A DNA stretch of 28,670 nt from a virus. Positions 1 to 7,331 of this stretch are shown piece after piece. Position numbers and translations under genes: made by a program. The notes below the pieces were generated by a model that made no database searches, was not told the DNA's origin, and was given only the letters and a program-made list of their open reading frames with translations. Location: positions 1 to 28,670 of IMG/VR virus record IMGVR_UViG_3300005367_000008; one strand, written 5' to 3'. How positions within the stretch are numbered: position 1 is the first letter of the stretch; each line of letters begins with the position of its first letter.

Positions 1-87
1 GAGCGAGATCTGGTGATGACCAACGACGCGATCGCCGAGGTTATTGCCTGCCTGGAGAGACGCGCCGCCAGCGAGGCGCGGCGATGA
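1..87 (+). CDS. 3' end of an unknown gene (5' truncated)
   Basis: Only the last 28 codons are inside the window, running from the first base in frame 1 to a TGA at 85-87. The visible C-terminus is helical-looking and ends in an Arg/Ala-rich segment (ERRAASEARR). The stop overlaps an ATG at 84 (ATGA arrangement), so it appears to belong to the same rightward, translationally coupled cluster as the helicase. No family can be named from so short a tail. Confidence 0.5.
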   Translation, partial: ERDLVMTNDAIAEVIACLERRAASEARR

Positions 88-146
88 CCGTCATGATCCC
101 CTCGCTGCCGAAGACCATCGATCTCGCTGCCGGGCCGCCGGGATAA
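84..146 (+). CDS. possible 20-residue ORF
   Basis: A very short frame (starts MTVMIPSLPK, ends AAGPPG) begins with an ATG that overlaps the preceding stop as ATGA and ends three bases before the next ATG at 150. The tight packing is the only argument for translation; it may instead be a coupling leader or simply chance. No motif is visible. Confidence 0.22.
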   Translation: MTVMIPSLPKTIDLAAGPPG

Positions 147-149
147 GCC

Positions 150-299
150 ATGCCGCACGGCTTTGAATACATTGTCCGTCCGTATCAGAGCCCCGGTTCG
201 CTGGGCTCGGGTGTCATCCCGGCGACGCCGAAAGGCACCCGCGAACGCGCGCACCTGCTGGAGGGTTTCCTTAAATCTGACGACGCGGGCACGGCATGA
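150..299 (+). CDS. small conserved-looking phage protein, 49 aa
   Basis: ATG at 150 to TGA at 297-299. The stop overlaps the helicase ATG at 296 (ATGA), which implies translational coupling. The protein has a central VRPYQSPGSLGSGVIPATP stretch followed by TRERAHLLEG; this 'RPy.sPGs.Gs..iP.TP.GTRERA' pattern resembles small phage proteins I have seen elsewhere, but I cannot name a family. It has no cysteines, membrane segment or signal peptide. The competing +1 frame (163-390) is extremely Arg-rich and overlaps the helicase start, so I read it as a shadow. Function unknown. Confidence 0.5.
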   Translation: MPHGFEYIVRPYQSPGSLGSGVIPATPKGTRERAHLLEGFLKSDDAGTA

Positions 300-1663
300 A
301 CGACTACGACTGGCTGGGCAAGCAGCCCTGGGATATCCAGCGGACCACGACCGGGCTCCTGGCCAACAGCACGCGCGCCTATTGCCTTAATAGTTTTGGA
401 ACTGGCAAGACCCGCAGCGCGATCTGGGCCGCCGACTATCTGCGCCGCACCGAGGACGTCGGGCCGGTGCTGGTGACGGCGCCGCTTAGTACCCTCGGGC
501 CCGTGTGGGAAGCCGAGCTGTTCCGGCTCGACGCGCGGGCGAAAGTACAGGTTCTATACGGCACCAAGCAGCAGCGCCTCGACGCGCTGGCGCAGAATTC
601 GGAATGGTACATCATCAATCATCACGGGTTGGACCTTATAAGCAACGAGCTGTGTCAGAAGGGCTTTCAGATATTCGTCATAGACGAACTCGCGGTCCTT
701 CGTAATAGCCGCACCCAGTGGTGGCGGGCCGCCAACCGAATTATCCATAGCGGTATTAGGTATGTCTGGGGTTTGACTGGATCGCCGACCCCGAAGGCGC
801 CGACCGATGCCTGGGCGCAGATCAAATTACTGACCCCGGACCGCACGACCAGGAGCTTCACCCGATTCAAGGACGCCACGATGCGCCAGGTCAGCCCGTT
901 CCGCTGGGTAAAGCGCGCCGGCGCCGGCGCCTTGATCCACGAGCAGATGCAGCCCTCGGTGCGGTACGCGTTGGAAGACGTGATGGAGCTGCCGCCGTCG
1001 GTCTACCGCACCTTCAAGATCGACCTCGAACCGGCGGCGGCCAAAGCCTACAAGCTGATGGTCGACAAACTGCGGATGCAGACCAACAACGGCGAGACCA
1101 TCACGGCCGCCAACGAGGGGGTGTTGCAGTCGAAGTTACTACAGGTAGCATGTGGCTTTATCTACACCGACACCAAGGGGGTGTTTAAGCTACCGGTAAA
1201 GCCTCGCCTCGACGCGCTGCTGTCGATCGTCGAGCAGACGACCAGAAAATTTATTTGCTTCGTCCCCTTCACCCACGCCCTCGAAGGGGTCGCGGCCCAC
1301 CTCCAGGCCGCCGACGAGAAGATCGCCGTGGTGCACGGCCAGACCCCGGTCGGGCAGCGCAACCGGATCTTTCGCGCCTTCCAGGAGGACGACGAGCTGC
1401 GCGGCATCGTCGCCCACCCCGGCTGCATGGCGCACGGATTGACCCTGACCGCCGCCAACACGATCATCTGGTACAGCCCGACCAATAGCTTCGAGACCTA
1501 CGAGCAGGCCAACGCCCGGATCGTGCGGCCTGGTCAGACATCCAAGACCCTGATCGCGCATCTTTTAGGGACCGGCGTCGAGCGCGCGGTGTACCAGCGG
1601 CTGCGGGACCGCAGCTCCTTCCAAGGATTACTTCTGGAGCTGTTCCACAGGCAGGAGCTGTAA
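296..1663 (+). CDS. SNF2-type DEAD/H-box helicase (phage replication/recombination)
   Basis: A 455-residue superfamily 2 helicase/translocase. Visible motifs are Walker A GTGKT (residues 35-39), a Walker B/DExx box VIDEL (128-132), motif III TGSP (161-164), and C-terminal motifs V and VI, with CMAHGLTLTAANTIIWY and then QANARIVRPGQ (404-414), the arrangement typical of SNF2-like enzymes. The length matches compact phage SNF2 helicases, which lack the extra targeting domains of cellular remodellers. It probably moves on duplex DNA or remodels forks during phage replication; the exact substrate cannot be read. The DExx box is DELA rather than DEAH/DEGH. The start overlaps the 49-aa ORF stop. 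A structured leader and terminator lie immediately downstream, so its transcript may partly end there. Confidence 0.88.
   Translation: MNDYDWLGKQPWDIQRTTTGLLANSTRAYCLNSFGTGKTRSAIWAADYLRRTEDVGPVLVTAPLSTLGPVWEAELFRLDARAKVQVLYGTKQQRLDALAQNSEWYIINHHGLDLISNELCQKGFQIFVIDELAVLRNSRTQWWRAANRIIHSGIRYVWGLTGSPTPKAPTDAWAQIKLLTPDRTTRSFTRFKDATMRQVSPFRWVKRAGAGALIHEQMQPSVRYALEDVMELPPSVYRTFKIDLEPAAAKAYKLMVDKLRMQTNNGETITAANEGVLQSKLLQVACGFIYTDTKGVFKLPVKPRLDALLSIVEQTTRKFICFVPFTHALEGVAAHLQAADEKIAVVHGQTPVGQRNRIFRAFQEDDELRGIVAHPGCMAHGLTLTAANTIIWYSPTNSFETYEQANARIVRPGQTSKTLIAHLLGTGVERAVYQRLRDRSSFQGLLLELFHRQEL
1137..1150. repeat. degenerate copy of the TACTAC-SS-GTAGTA palindrome
   Basis: Reads TACTACAGGTAGCA inside the helicase gene. 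It keeps the left half-site perfectly, has AG in the centre and one change in the right half. The codons it imposes include TTA and CTA for leucine, which look out of place in this GC-rich gene. It is a possible weak sixth member of the set of five exact palindromes. Confidence 0.35.
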
Positions 1664-1691
1664 TTGACTTTTCAGCCCCCCACCCCTATTT

Positions 1692-1738
1692 GTAACTCGG
1701 TTGTTGGGCCTTCCGGGCCCAGGTTCCATCCGAGTTAC
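1692..1738 (+). promoter_or_regulatory. nested hairpin in the helicase/DUF6378 intergenic region
   Basis: A perfect 9-bp outer stem, GTAACTCGG (1692-1700) with CCGAGTTAC (1730-1738), encloses an inner stem GGGCC (1706-1710) with GGCCC (1716-1720). It lies in the 130-base gap between the helicase and the next gene, directly upstream of a second, terminator-like hairpin. CCGAGT (1730-1735) could instead pair with ACTCGG at 1781-1786, which overlaps the Shine-Dalgarno of the downstream gene. Alternative folds are therefore possible; regulation is inferred, not shown. Confidence 0.5.
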
Positions 1739-1744
1739 CTATAA

Positions 1745-1780
1745 ACGGGGCCAGGTTTACACCTTGGCCCCGTCTTTTTT
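1745..1780 (+). terminator. rho-independent terminator
   Basis: The stem ACGGGGCC (1745-1752) pairs with GGCCCCGT (1766-1773). The inner GGT/ACC pairs extend it, and TCTTTTTT follows at 1773-1780. GC-rich stem plus U-tract is the classic intrinsic terminator form. It ends only about 13 bases before the next ATG, so it separates the helicase transcript from the following cluster or acts as an attenuator in its leader. Confidence 0.75.
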
Positions 1781-1793
1781 ACTCGGAGGACCA

Positions 1794-2117
1794 ATGAAGA
1801 CCGCAGCCGAAATCTGTGCCGATGCCGTCGCCCTGGTTGGTGGTGACCGCCAGGTCACGCACGGGGACAAGACAATCAACTTCCAGAACACCGCCGACAT
1901 CTGGAACGCGATCATCCGAGCCAAGTCGCGCCGAAGCGGTTGGCCGATGACGCCGAACGACGCGGTTTGGCTCGACGCCCTCGATGTCGCCAATATGCTG
2001 GAAGCCTTCAAGATCGCCCGCCGCTACTCGGGCTCGCACAACATCGACGACTATGTCGACGGCGCCGGTTACGCCGGTTGTGCCGGTGAGATTGCCAGCC
2101 GGGAGCCTGGGTCATGA
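1794..2117 (+). CDS. DUF6378-like phage protein
   Basis: A 107-residue protein. I start it at the ATG at 1794, which has GGAGG five bases upstream; an in-frame start at 1701 would read through the two hairpins. The features VGGDRQVTHGD, INFQNTADIWNAI, an aliphatic helix ending MLEAFKIARR, then HNIDDYVDGAGYAGCAGEI match the layout I recall for DUF6378, a family of small phage/prophage proteins of unknown role (GGDR...GD...F..A..W, K.AR, D.aGYa.c..E). The conserved acidic and His/Asp residues could bind metal or nucleotide, but no activity is established. It is coupled to the next gene by ATGA at 2114-2117 and preceded by a terminator/leader structure that could control it. Confidence 0.7.
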   Translation: MKTAAEICADAVALVGGDRQVTHGDKTINFQNTADIWNAIIRAKSRRSGWPMTPNDAVWLDALDVANMLEAFKIARRYSGSHNIDDYVDGAGYAGCAGEIASREPGS

Positions 2118-2500
2118 CCCCGGCTCAGATGATCGAGAAGTACCTTCAGCTCCGAACCAAACTTCGTAACATCGAGGCCCAGCATAAGACCGAACTAGCC
2201 CCGTACCTTGAGATGAAGGAGCAGCTCGAACTGGCCATGCTCAACCACCTCAACCGGAACGGCCTGGAGTCGACCAGGTGCGAGGTCGGAACCTGCTTCA
2301 AGTCGACCGTGACCTCGGTCGTGGTGCGTGACTGGCCCCGAACGCTCGATTTCATCCGCGACAACCAGATGTGGGAACTCCTCGAAGGGCGGGTCGCCAA
2401 GAGCGCCGCCGTCGAGATTGTCGAGGAGATGGAACGGCCTATCCCCGGCGTCGAGATTTCTCAGGCGACCGTCTTGCGAGTCCGTTCGGGCAAGGCGTAA
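2114..2500 (+). CDS. small phage replication-region protein with N-terminal coiled coil
   Basis: A 128-residue protein whose ATG overlaps the preceding stop (ATGA). The first ~50 residues are Glu/Lys/Leu-rich and look like a coiled coil (IEKYLQLRTKLRNIEAQHKT). Then comes RCEVGTCFKSTVTSVVVRDW, DFIRDNQMWELLEGRVAKSA and PGVEISQATVLRVR. This pattern (helical N-terminus, '.t..G.~~KST.TSV.V.DW', 'W.LLE.R..K.a', 'PPG.~~~.~~~v.VR') recurs in proteins encoded beside phage replication genes, but I know no assigned function. The position between DUF6378 and the likely ssDNA-binding protein suggests an accessory replication role. Confidence 0.65.
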   Translation: MTPAQMIEKYLQLRTKLRNIEAQHKTELAPYLEMKEQLELAMLNHLNRNGLESTRCEVGTCFKSTVTSVVVRDWPRTLDFIRDNQMWELLEGRVAKSAAVEIVEEMERPIPGVEISQATVLRVRSGKA

Positions 2501-2504
2501 GCTG

Positions 2505-2525
2505 AAAATATAGACGCTATAAATT
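2505..2525 (+). promoter_or_regulatory. dyad AAAATATAG-ACG-CTATAAATT, promoter/operator candidate
   Basis: In the 49-base gap before the gene at 2550. TATAG (2509-2513) and CTATA (2517-2521) form a short dyad in an AT-rich patch. The sequence AAAATATAG...CTATAA recurs at 8887. It could be a promoter (a TATAAA -10-like element is present, no convincing -35) or an operator. The position directly upstream of the 2550 gene fits rightward transcription. Confidence 0.4.
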
Positions 2526-2549
2526 CACCACCCTATCGGAGGAACCTCT

Positions 2550-3560
2550 ATGGCAGGCCAACTGATCAGCCTGGATCACGGACCGTCGGCGCTCGCCCGC
2601 AACCGGCGCTCGTCGCTCAATTCCAACGCCAAGCAGGGGGTGCAGGCGAGCTTCGCCGTCTTGGGGTACAAGGGGAAGAACTGGCGGCTCAAGTTCCGGT
2701 CGGAGGAGACCGTGCTGCGCGACGACCGAGGTCAGCCGCTGACAAGTATCGAGGCGGTCGTCGTCGGTATCAGCCCGGCGATCTCACGGCAGTATTTTGG
2801 GAAGGCGTTTTCGGAGGGCGACAGCGAGGGGCCGGATTGCTACTCGACCGACGGCATCAAACCCGACGCGGCGGCGCCGAAGAAGCAGAACCCGGTGTGC
2901 TCGACGTGCCCGCAGGGCCAGTGGGGGTCGAGGATCACCGATGCGGGTAAGAGGGCGAAGAATTGCCAGGACACCCGCCGCATCGCGGTCGTGCCGCTGA
3001 CCGACCTGGAGAACAACGCCTTCGGCCCGATGCTGCTGCGGATACCGCCGATGTCGCTGAACAATCTCTCGAACTACAGCGATTTTTTAGATCGCAAGGG
3101 CGCCGGGTTCGAGTGCGTCGCGACGCGGATCGGCTTTGACGTCTCGGTCGCCTACCCCCGCCTCACCTTCGAGGCGCTGGGGTTTCTCGATGAGGACCAG
3201 CAACGCCTCGTGACCGGCGACGACGGCAATAGCGGGCTGTGCGCCGACCCGCTGATCGAGCGGATGCTGGGTGCCGGCGACATCTCGCCGGTCGAGGAGG
3301 CTGCGCCACGCCGGCTTGACCTACGGGCCTCCGACGCCCCCGCACCGGTCGAGGAGCCGGCACCGTCACCGGCGCCGCAGCAGGACCCCGGCGACGAGGA
3401 CGACGAGGAGGAAATCCCGCCGCCCCCGCCGCGTGCGACAAAGCCGGCGCCGTTCGTCGCCAAGACCACCACGATGAAGATGCCGAAGCCGCCGGTCATG
3501 CCGGCCGACGCGGACATGGAGTCGGCGCTCGACGATCTCTTGGGCGATACCGCTGCTTAA
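2550..3560 (+). CDS. probable ssDNA-binding protein with Cys4 cluster and acidic tail
   Basis: A 336-residue protein with a clear GGAGG upstream of the ATG. Residues 30-80 look like a beta-rich core with basic/aromatic segments (GYKGKNWRLKFRSEE). A four-cysteine cluster follows: C97, C117, C120 (CSTCPQGQWGS) and C139, likely binding zinc. From about residue 255 the chain is Pro/Ala/Asp/Glu-rich and disordered, ending DMESALDDLLGDTAA. An acidic disordered tail is a hallmark of phage and bacterial ssDNA-binding proteins (SSB, T7 gp2.5, T4 gp32), and gp32 also has a zinc site. Together with its place before the primase-helicase, this supports an ssDNA-binding role. I cannot confirm the fold, and a DNA-binding scaffold protein is an alternative. 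Confidence 0.55.
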   Translation: MAGQLISLDHGPSALARNRRSSLNSNAKQGVQASFAVLGYKGKNWRLKFRSEETVLRDDRGQPLTSIEAVVVGISPAISRQYFGKAFSEGDSEGPDCYSTDGIKPDAAAPKKQNPVCSTCPQGQWGSRITDAGKRAKNCQDTRRIAVVPLTDLENNAFGPMLLRIPPMSLNNLSNYSDFLDRKGAGFECVATRIGFDVSVAYPRLTFEALGFLDEDQQRLVTGDDGNSGLCADPLIERMLGAGDISPVEEAAPRRLDLRASDAPAPVEEPAPSPAPQQDPGDEDDEEEIPPPPPRATKPAPFVAKTTTMKMPKPPVMPADADMESALDDLLGDTAA

Positions 3561-3569
3561 CCCCGTTCC

Positions 3570-6512
3570 GTGCTCGACGCGCAGGGCTACCTGGCCCGCG
3601 TCGTCGCTCCAGGCGGGTACTACGCCTTCGCCTACAAGCGGCCCGAGTCAGGTATCATCCATCGCTTCTTCCCGCAGTCGCAAGTCGCGGCTGCGGTCAG
3701 TTTTCTGCACGAGTACAGCCGGAGCTACGACGTCTGGGTAGGCGTCGCGAGCTACCGCGACGCCGACCTACAAGGCTACGACACCAGCGGCCGGCAGCGG
3801 TTCAAAGGTAAACGAACCCAGGCTAACGCCGAGCAACTCAAGTGCTTCTGGTACGACGCTGACATCGCCAGGCCGGGCGACGGCAAGTCGCCCGACCGGG
3901 TGTGGGCCGACGACAGAGAGCTAGGCCGCTGGCTGCTCCGAGCCGAGGCCGGCGGGCTGCCGCTACCAAACTTGTGGATCAGGTCGGGGTACGGCGTACA
4001 CCTCTACTGGGTGATGGACACCGCCTTGCCGGCGGCTCAATGGCTGCCGCACGCGCGGGCCTTCAAGAACATGCTCGCGACATTGGGGGCGCGCGGCGAC
4101 ATCGGCATCTCGGCCGACAGCGCCCGCATTTTGCGGCCGCCCGAGACGTGGAACCGCAAGGTGCCAACCTCGCCCGCGCCGTGCCTCGACATGACGCCGG
4201 TGCGCGCCGGGTTACCACCCGAGTATCCAACAGGAAACTTCCTGTCCATATTGCAACCCTTTGTTACTACGGGTAGTACGTTCCTCGGGACACTGCCTGC
4301 CGGTTTCCGGGTTAACACCGGGTTACTGAAAGCTGCCAAGGCGGGGGTCGAGAAACCGCCGCCTTACGACTTCGACCAGATCGCCGCCCAGTGCCCGCAA
4401 GTCGCGCAGTCTCTCGCCGAGGAAGGCGAGCACGACGAGTATGCGATGTGGCACGACATGACCAACCTGGCCTACGCCTGCCGCAACCGCGAGGCGGCGG
4501 ACCGCATCGGTCGGGGCCACGCAAAATACAGCCCGGCCGACACGCAGGCGAAGTGGGACCTGACCGAGCGCGAGCGGCAGGGCAAAGATTTCGGCGCGCC
4601 CTTGTGCGCGACGATTGATGTCGACAGCAAGCGGCCGGGGGTGTGTTCGAACTGCCCGCATTGGGGCCAGATCAAGTCGCCCTACTCACTGGGTAAACCC
4701 GCCGCCTTACCGGGCACGATGCCGTCGAACTACCGGCAGACCGAGGACGCCATCGAGCAGTGGGTCAAGGACGACTGGAGCGAGTTGATCAGCGGCGTGA
4801 TGTCGGACGTGCAGCTCCTGCACTATGGCGGCGGCGGCTACCGCTTGACCTACGACTACACGCTCTCGGGCCAGGTTCATCACGTCGGGATCAACGAGGC
4901 TGAAATTACCATCGGCGCCGACCGGCTGCGCCCGGTCCTGATCCGCCAGGGAGTCGGCCTAAACCGATACAACACATCGCATTATGGGGACCTCCTCATG
5001 TCCTGGATCGAGGAGCTGCGCCGCAACCGGATGTATGTCGAGGCGCCGCCGCCCTTTGGTTGGGTGACCGACGAGGACGGCGAGTATCTCGGCCTCGCCG
5101 TCGCCGGCACCGTCTATCAGGTAGACGGCAATGAGGGGCCGGCGCAGCCCGGTGACCGCAAGATCAACGAGAGCTACCGGCCAAAGGGGTCAATCGAGAA
5201 GTGGCGCGAATCGGCCGAGTTCGTAACCAAGGGCCGGCCGGACCTACAGGCCCTGGTCGCTGCGGCGTTCGCGGCACCCTTGATGGAGTTCGTCGGCGAG
5301 AGCGCGGTGATGAGCGTCTGGTCGGCCCGGTCGGGTGCGCGCAAGACTAGCGCGTTCCGGGTCGGTACCGCTGTATGGGCCAACCCGATCACCGGCATGA
5401 GCGCGATTCGCGACACCACCAACTCGGTGCAGCACAGCCTCGGCGAGACGCGGATCATGCCGGTCTATTGGGACGAGCTGCACGCCGCCAACAAGGACCA
5501 GATCGCGGCGATGGTGGAGATGATCTTCAACATCACGCAGGGGCGCGGACGATCCCGCCTCGACTCGACGATCCAGCAGCGCGATGTCGGGTACTGGCGG
5601 ACCCTAATGATCCTGTCGGCGAATCGGTCTATCGGCGAGATGATCGAGCAGGACCGGGCACACACCAACGCTGGCGCGCTGCGGCTGTTTGAGTTCCAGA
5701 TGGAGCCGGTCGGCCTCGCGACCTTGGAGGCCTCGACCACGGTCGCCCAGGTCGAGCGCAATTACGGCCACGCCGGCAGGATATTCGCCGCCTGGGTGGC
5801 GCAGAACATCCCGAAAACCAAGGAGTTCATCGCCCGGCTGCGCAAGCAGCTAGGGCACGATCTGCGGGTCGTCGACCCCAACGAGCGGTTCCACGTCGCC
5901 ACCGTCCTGGGGATCGTGACCGGCGCCCATATCGCCAGCAGGGAACTCAAGCTGCTACCGCTCGACACCAAGGCGATCTACCGATTCCTGCTCGACAAGA
6001 TGCTGGAGCAGCGGATCGAGCGGCAGATCGACGCCCCGGTCGACGACGAGGGTAAGCACCTGGGTATGACGTTCGAGCGGTTTATGTCGGACTGCGTCGA
6101 CGACTTACTGGTTACGCAGAGCTTTACCCCGGTCGGGCGGCCCAAGATAGGACCCTCTGGGTCTGATCGAGTCAAAGTAATTAAACGCCCGGGGCCACAA
6201 TGCGCGCGGGCTATGATCCACATCGGACTAGATGATGGCGAGATGCGGTTTGACAATAATCGCTTTAAGAAGTGGTGTTACGAAAATAAATTATCACCGA
6301 AGGCGATGTTTAGTTTGATGTATAAGATATGGCCAGTACGGAAGGTGCAGGCAATTCTTGGGATCGGCACAGATTATTCGTCTGGCGCCAAGGTCTGGTA
6401 CCACGTAGTGCAGCTTAACCGGCCCGGGCTGCGACACCACCTCTCCTGGGGCACGCCCAACCCCGACGCCACCAACGTCGTTACGCTGCCGCTGCGCGAT
6501 CCGGCCGAGTAA
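3570..6512 (+). CDS. primase-helicase: RepB/AEP-like primase fused to DUF927-like helicase
   Basis: A 980-residue fusion starting at GTG 3570, nine bases after the previous stop, with a weak ribosome site. The N-terminal primase shows the archaeo-eukaryotic primase/RepB signature: WYDADI (D96, D98), SGYGVHLYW (H144) and SADSARILRP (D183, R186). Residues ~290-370 hold a PriCT-like helical segment and a CxxC pair (C359, C362). The second half resembles DUF927-type superfamily 3-like helicases: Walker A-like SGARKT (588-593), then AVWANP, and Walker B VYWDEL (632-637), followed by an NxxQGRGRSRL segment. It would prime and unwind DNA at phage forks. The 'GK' of Walker A is RK here; I believe related phage proteins share this, but it should be checked. 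One exact TACTAC palindrome lies in the linker after the primase domain. Confidence 0.82.
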   Translation: MLDAQGYLARVVAPGGYYAFAYKRPESGIIHRFFPQSQVAAAVSFLHEYSRSYDVWVGVASYRDADLQGYDTSGRQRFKGKRTQANAEQLKCFWYDADIARPGDGKSPDRVWADDRELGRWLLRAEAGGLPLPNLWIRSGYGVHLYWVMDTALPAAQWLPHARAFKNMLATLGARGDIGISADSARILRPPETWNRKVPTSPAPCLDMTPVRAGLPPEYPTGNFLSILQPFVTTGSTFLGTLPAGFRVNTGLLKAAKAGVEKPPPYDFDQIAAQCPQVAQSLAEEGEHDEYAMWHDMTNLAYACRNREAADRIGRGHAKYSPADTQAKWDLTERERQGKDFGAPLCATIDVDSKRPGVCSNCPHWGQIKSPYSLGKPAALPGTMPSNYRQTEDAIEQWVKDDWSELISGVMSDVQLLHYGGGGYRLTYDYTLSGQVHHVGINEAEITIGADRLRPVLIRQGVGLNRYNTSHYGDLLMSWIEELRRNRMYVEAPPPFGWVTDEDGEYLGLAVAGTVYQVDGNEGPAQPGDRKINESYRPKGSIEKWRESAEFVTKGRPDLQALVAAAFAAPLMEFVGESAVMSVWSARSGARKTSAFRVGTAVWANPITGMSAIRDTTNSVQHSLGETRIMPVYWDELHAANKDQIAAMVEMIFNITQGRGRSRLDSTIQQRDVGYWRTLMILSANRSIGEMIEQDRAHTNAGALRLFEFQMEPVGLATLEASTTVAQVERNYGHAGRIFAAWVAQNIPKTKEFIARLRKQLGHDLRVVDPNERFHVATVLGIVTGAHIASRELKLLPLDTKAIYRFLLDKMLEQRIERQIDAPVDDEGKHLGMTFERFMSDCVDDLLVTQSFTPVGRPKIGPSGSDRVKVIKRPGPQCARAMIHIGLDDGEMRFDNNRFKKWCYENKLSPKAMFSLMYKIWPVRKVQAILGIGTDYSSGAKVWYHVVQLNRPGLRHHLSWGTPNPDATNVVTLPLRDPAE
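4265..4278. repeat. TACTAC-GG-GTAGTA palindrome, copy 1
   Basis: Exact 14-bp palindrome inside the primase-helicase gene, encoding part of VTTGST in the linker after the primase domain. The ACT and AGT codons it uses look atypical for this gene. It is the only exact copy on the rightward side of the window. Confidence 0.8.
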
Positions 6513-6607
6513 ACCAAATCTAGCGTGTAATATTATTGCGGAGCGCTGCATTATGCGCGACGCTGTGGATAGCTTTTCTTTGGGGGGGAACAGCCACGAG
6601 CTGACCC

Positions 6608-6637
6608 AAAAGTAAAAGCCCGCCTGGGGAGGCGGGC
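6608..6637 (-). terminator. rho-independent terminator for leftward transcription
   Basis: The 8-bp stem GCCCGCCT (6618-6625) with AGGCGGGC (6630-6637) has a 4-base loop. On the minus strand the stem is followed by TTTTACTTTT (6617-6608); on the plus strand no T-tract follows. It is therefore oriented to stop leftward transcription, about 1 kb beyond the last leftward gene (7687). Leftward RNA would have to run antisense through both HTH genes to reach it. Confidence 0.72.
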
Positions 6638-6645
6638 CATCACTC

Positions 6646-6694
6646 GGTAAGACCGGAGATCGTGTGTTGCAGATCGATCATGCCCGGTCTTACC
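6646..6694. repeat. 11-bp inverted repeat with nested 5-bp stem
   Basis: GGTAAGACCGG (6646-6656) pairs perfectly with CCGGTCTTACC (6684-6694). Inside, GATCG (6658-6662) pairs with CGATC (6675-6679). The two stems together make about 16 bp with a small asymmetric bulge and a 12-base loop. It could be an operator, an origin hairpin or an RNA element in the HTH leader. Confidence 0.6.
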
Positions 6695-6698
6695 GCAC

Positions 6699-6720
6699 CT
6701 CGCAAGAGCTTTTTTGCGAG
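6699..6720. repeat. 7-bp hairpin CTCGCAA/TTGCGAG
   Basis: CTCGCAA (6699-6705) and TTGCGAG (6714-6720) are separated by GAGCTTTT. It immediately follows the larger inverted repeat and lies about 55 bases before the HTH start. T-rich on the plus strand within the loop/arm, but with no T-tract after the stem, so it is not a convincing terminator. Confidence 0.45.
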
Positions 6721-6774
6721 ATCGGACGGACTCGTCCCCACCCCCGGCGGATTCACGATCCGAAAGGGGGAAGA

Positions 6775-7266
6775 ATGCTTAAGTTTGTCCTCTACACCTT
6801 CGAGCGTAACGCCGGCCTGCCCCGGTACCTGCGGGACTCGGCGGCTCGCATGGTCAGCTTCGCCAGGGCCGACGGCGTCTGCTGGTTCTCGGTGCGGACG
6901 TTCGCTCGGATCGCCGAGCTGTCGAAATCCACCGCGCAACGGCACCTCGACGAGCTAACCCAATCGAAGCACGGCTTTGCCTCGCGCCGACGCATCGCCG
7001 GCGGTGGGTACGAATACAAGATCGACCGTCGCTTCTTGGCGCGCGGCGCGGTGTCCCACGGGCGGGTATCGCCTGTCCCACGAGCGAGACCAAAAGAAGA
7101 AGTAGTTAAGAATAAAAAGAATTTTGGCATTCGATATGAGGGTGAGCTGCCCGACGAGCGCGCCCTGTGGCCCCATCGAATGCGCAGCTGGAAGAAAAGC
7201 GGGTTCTGGTTGCCCTCATATGGCCCGCGACCCGGCGAGCCAGGGTGCCTAGCGCCGCCGGATTGA
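6775..7266 (+). CDS. helix-turn-helix DNA-binding protein, replication/regulatory type
   Basis: A 163-residue protein starting at ATG 6775 behind AAAGGGGGAAG; upstream in-frame codons would run through the hairpins. Residues ~20-75 form a winged-helix-like domain: WFSVRTFARIAELSKSTAQR is a clear recognition-helix pattern, followed by RHLDEL and a basic wing (RRRIAGGGYEYKIDRRFL). After a lysine-rich linker the C-terminus ends FWLPSYGPRPGEPGCLAPPD, a Trp/Gly/Pro/Cys tail I recall from HTH proteins in alphaproteobacterial phages and prophages. It may be a replication initiator-like protein or regulator acting on the inverted repeats just upstream. The overlapping minus-strand frame 6792-7370 lacks a plausible start site or domain and is treated as a shadow. 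Confidence 0.68.
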   Translation: MLKFVLYTFERNAGLPRYLRDSAARMVSFARADGVCWFSVRTFARIAELSKSTAQRHLDELTQSKHGFASRRRIAGGGYEYKIDRRFLARGAVSHGRVSPVPRARPKEEVVKNKKNFGIRYEGELPDERALWPHRMRSWKKSGFWLPSYGPRPGEPGCLAPPD

Positions 7267-7312
7267 CGGCGGGGTCGCCCTGCGGCACAAGGAAACCCGG
7301 TTCCCCCCGGAA

Positions 7313-7331
7313 CAGTACGCGCCAGTACGCG
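7313..7331 (+). repeat. tandem direct repeat CAGTACGCG x2
   Basis: CAGTACGCG occurs at 7313-7321 and again at 7323-7331, one helical turn apart, in the 83-base gap before the GTG start at 7350. A GTTCC/GGAAC hairpin lies just upstream. Two copies at 10-base spacing could be an operator for one of the flanking HTH proteins. Confidence 0.35.

Larger units (their letters stand above)
6513..6774. other. 262-base gene-free region, candidate replication origin/control region
   Basis: No supported gene lies between the primase-helicase and the HTH protein. The first part is AT-rich (GTGTAATATTATTG near 6527). It is followed by TGTGGATAG at 6564-6572, whose complement CTATCCACA differs by one base from a DnaA box (TTATCCACA). 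Then come three successive hairpins, annotated separately: a leftward terminator, a long inverted repeat and a 7-bp stem. Position between two replication-type genes, AT-richness and a near DnaA box would suit an origin, but dense RNA structure could equally make it a regulatory leader for the HTH gene. Confidence 0.4.
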
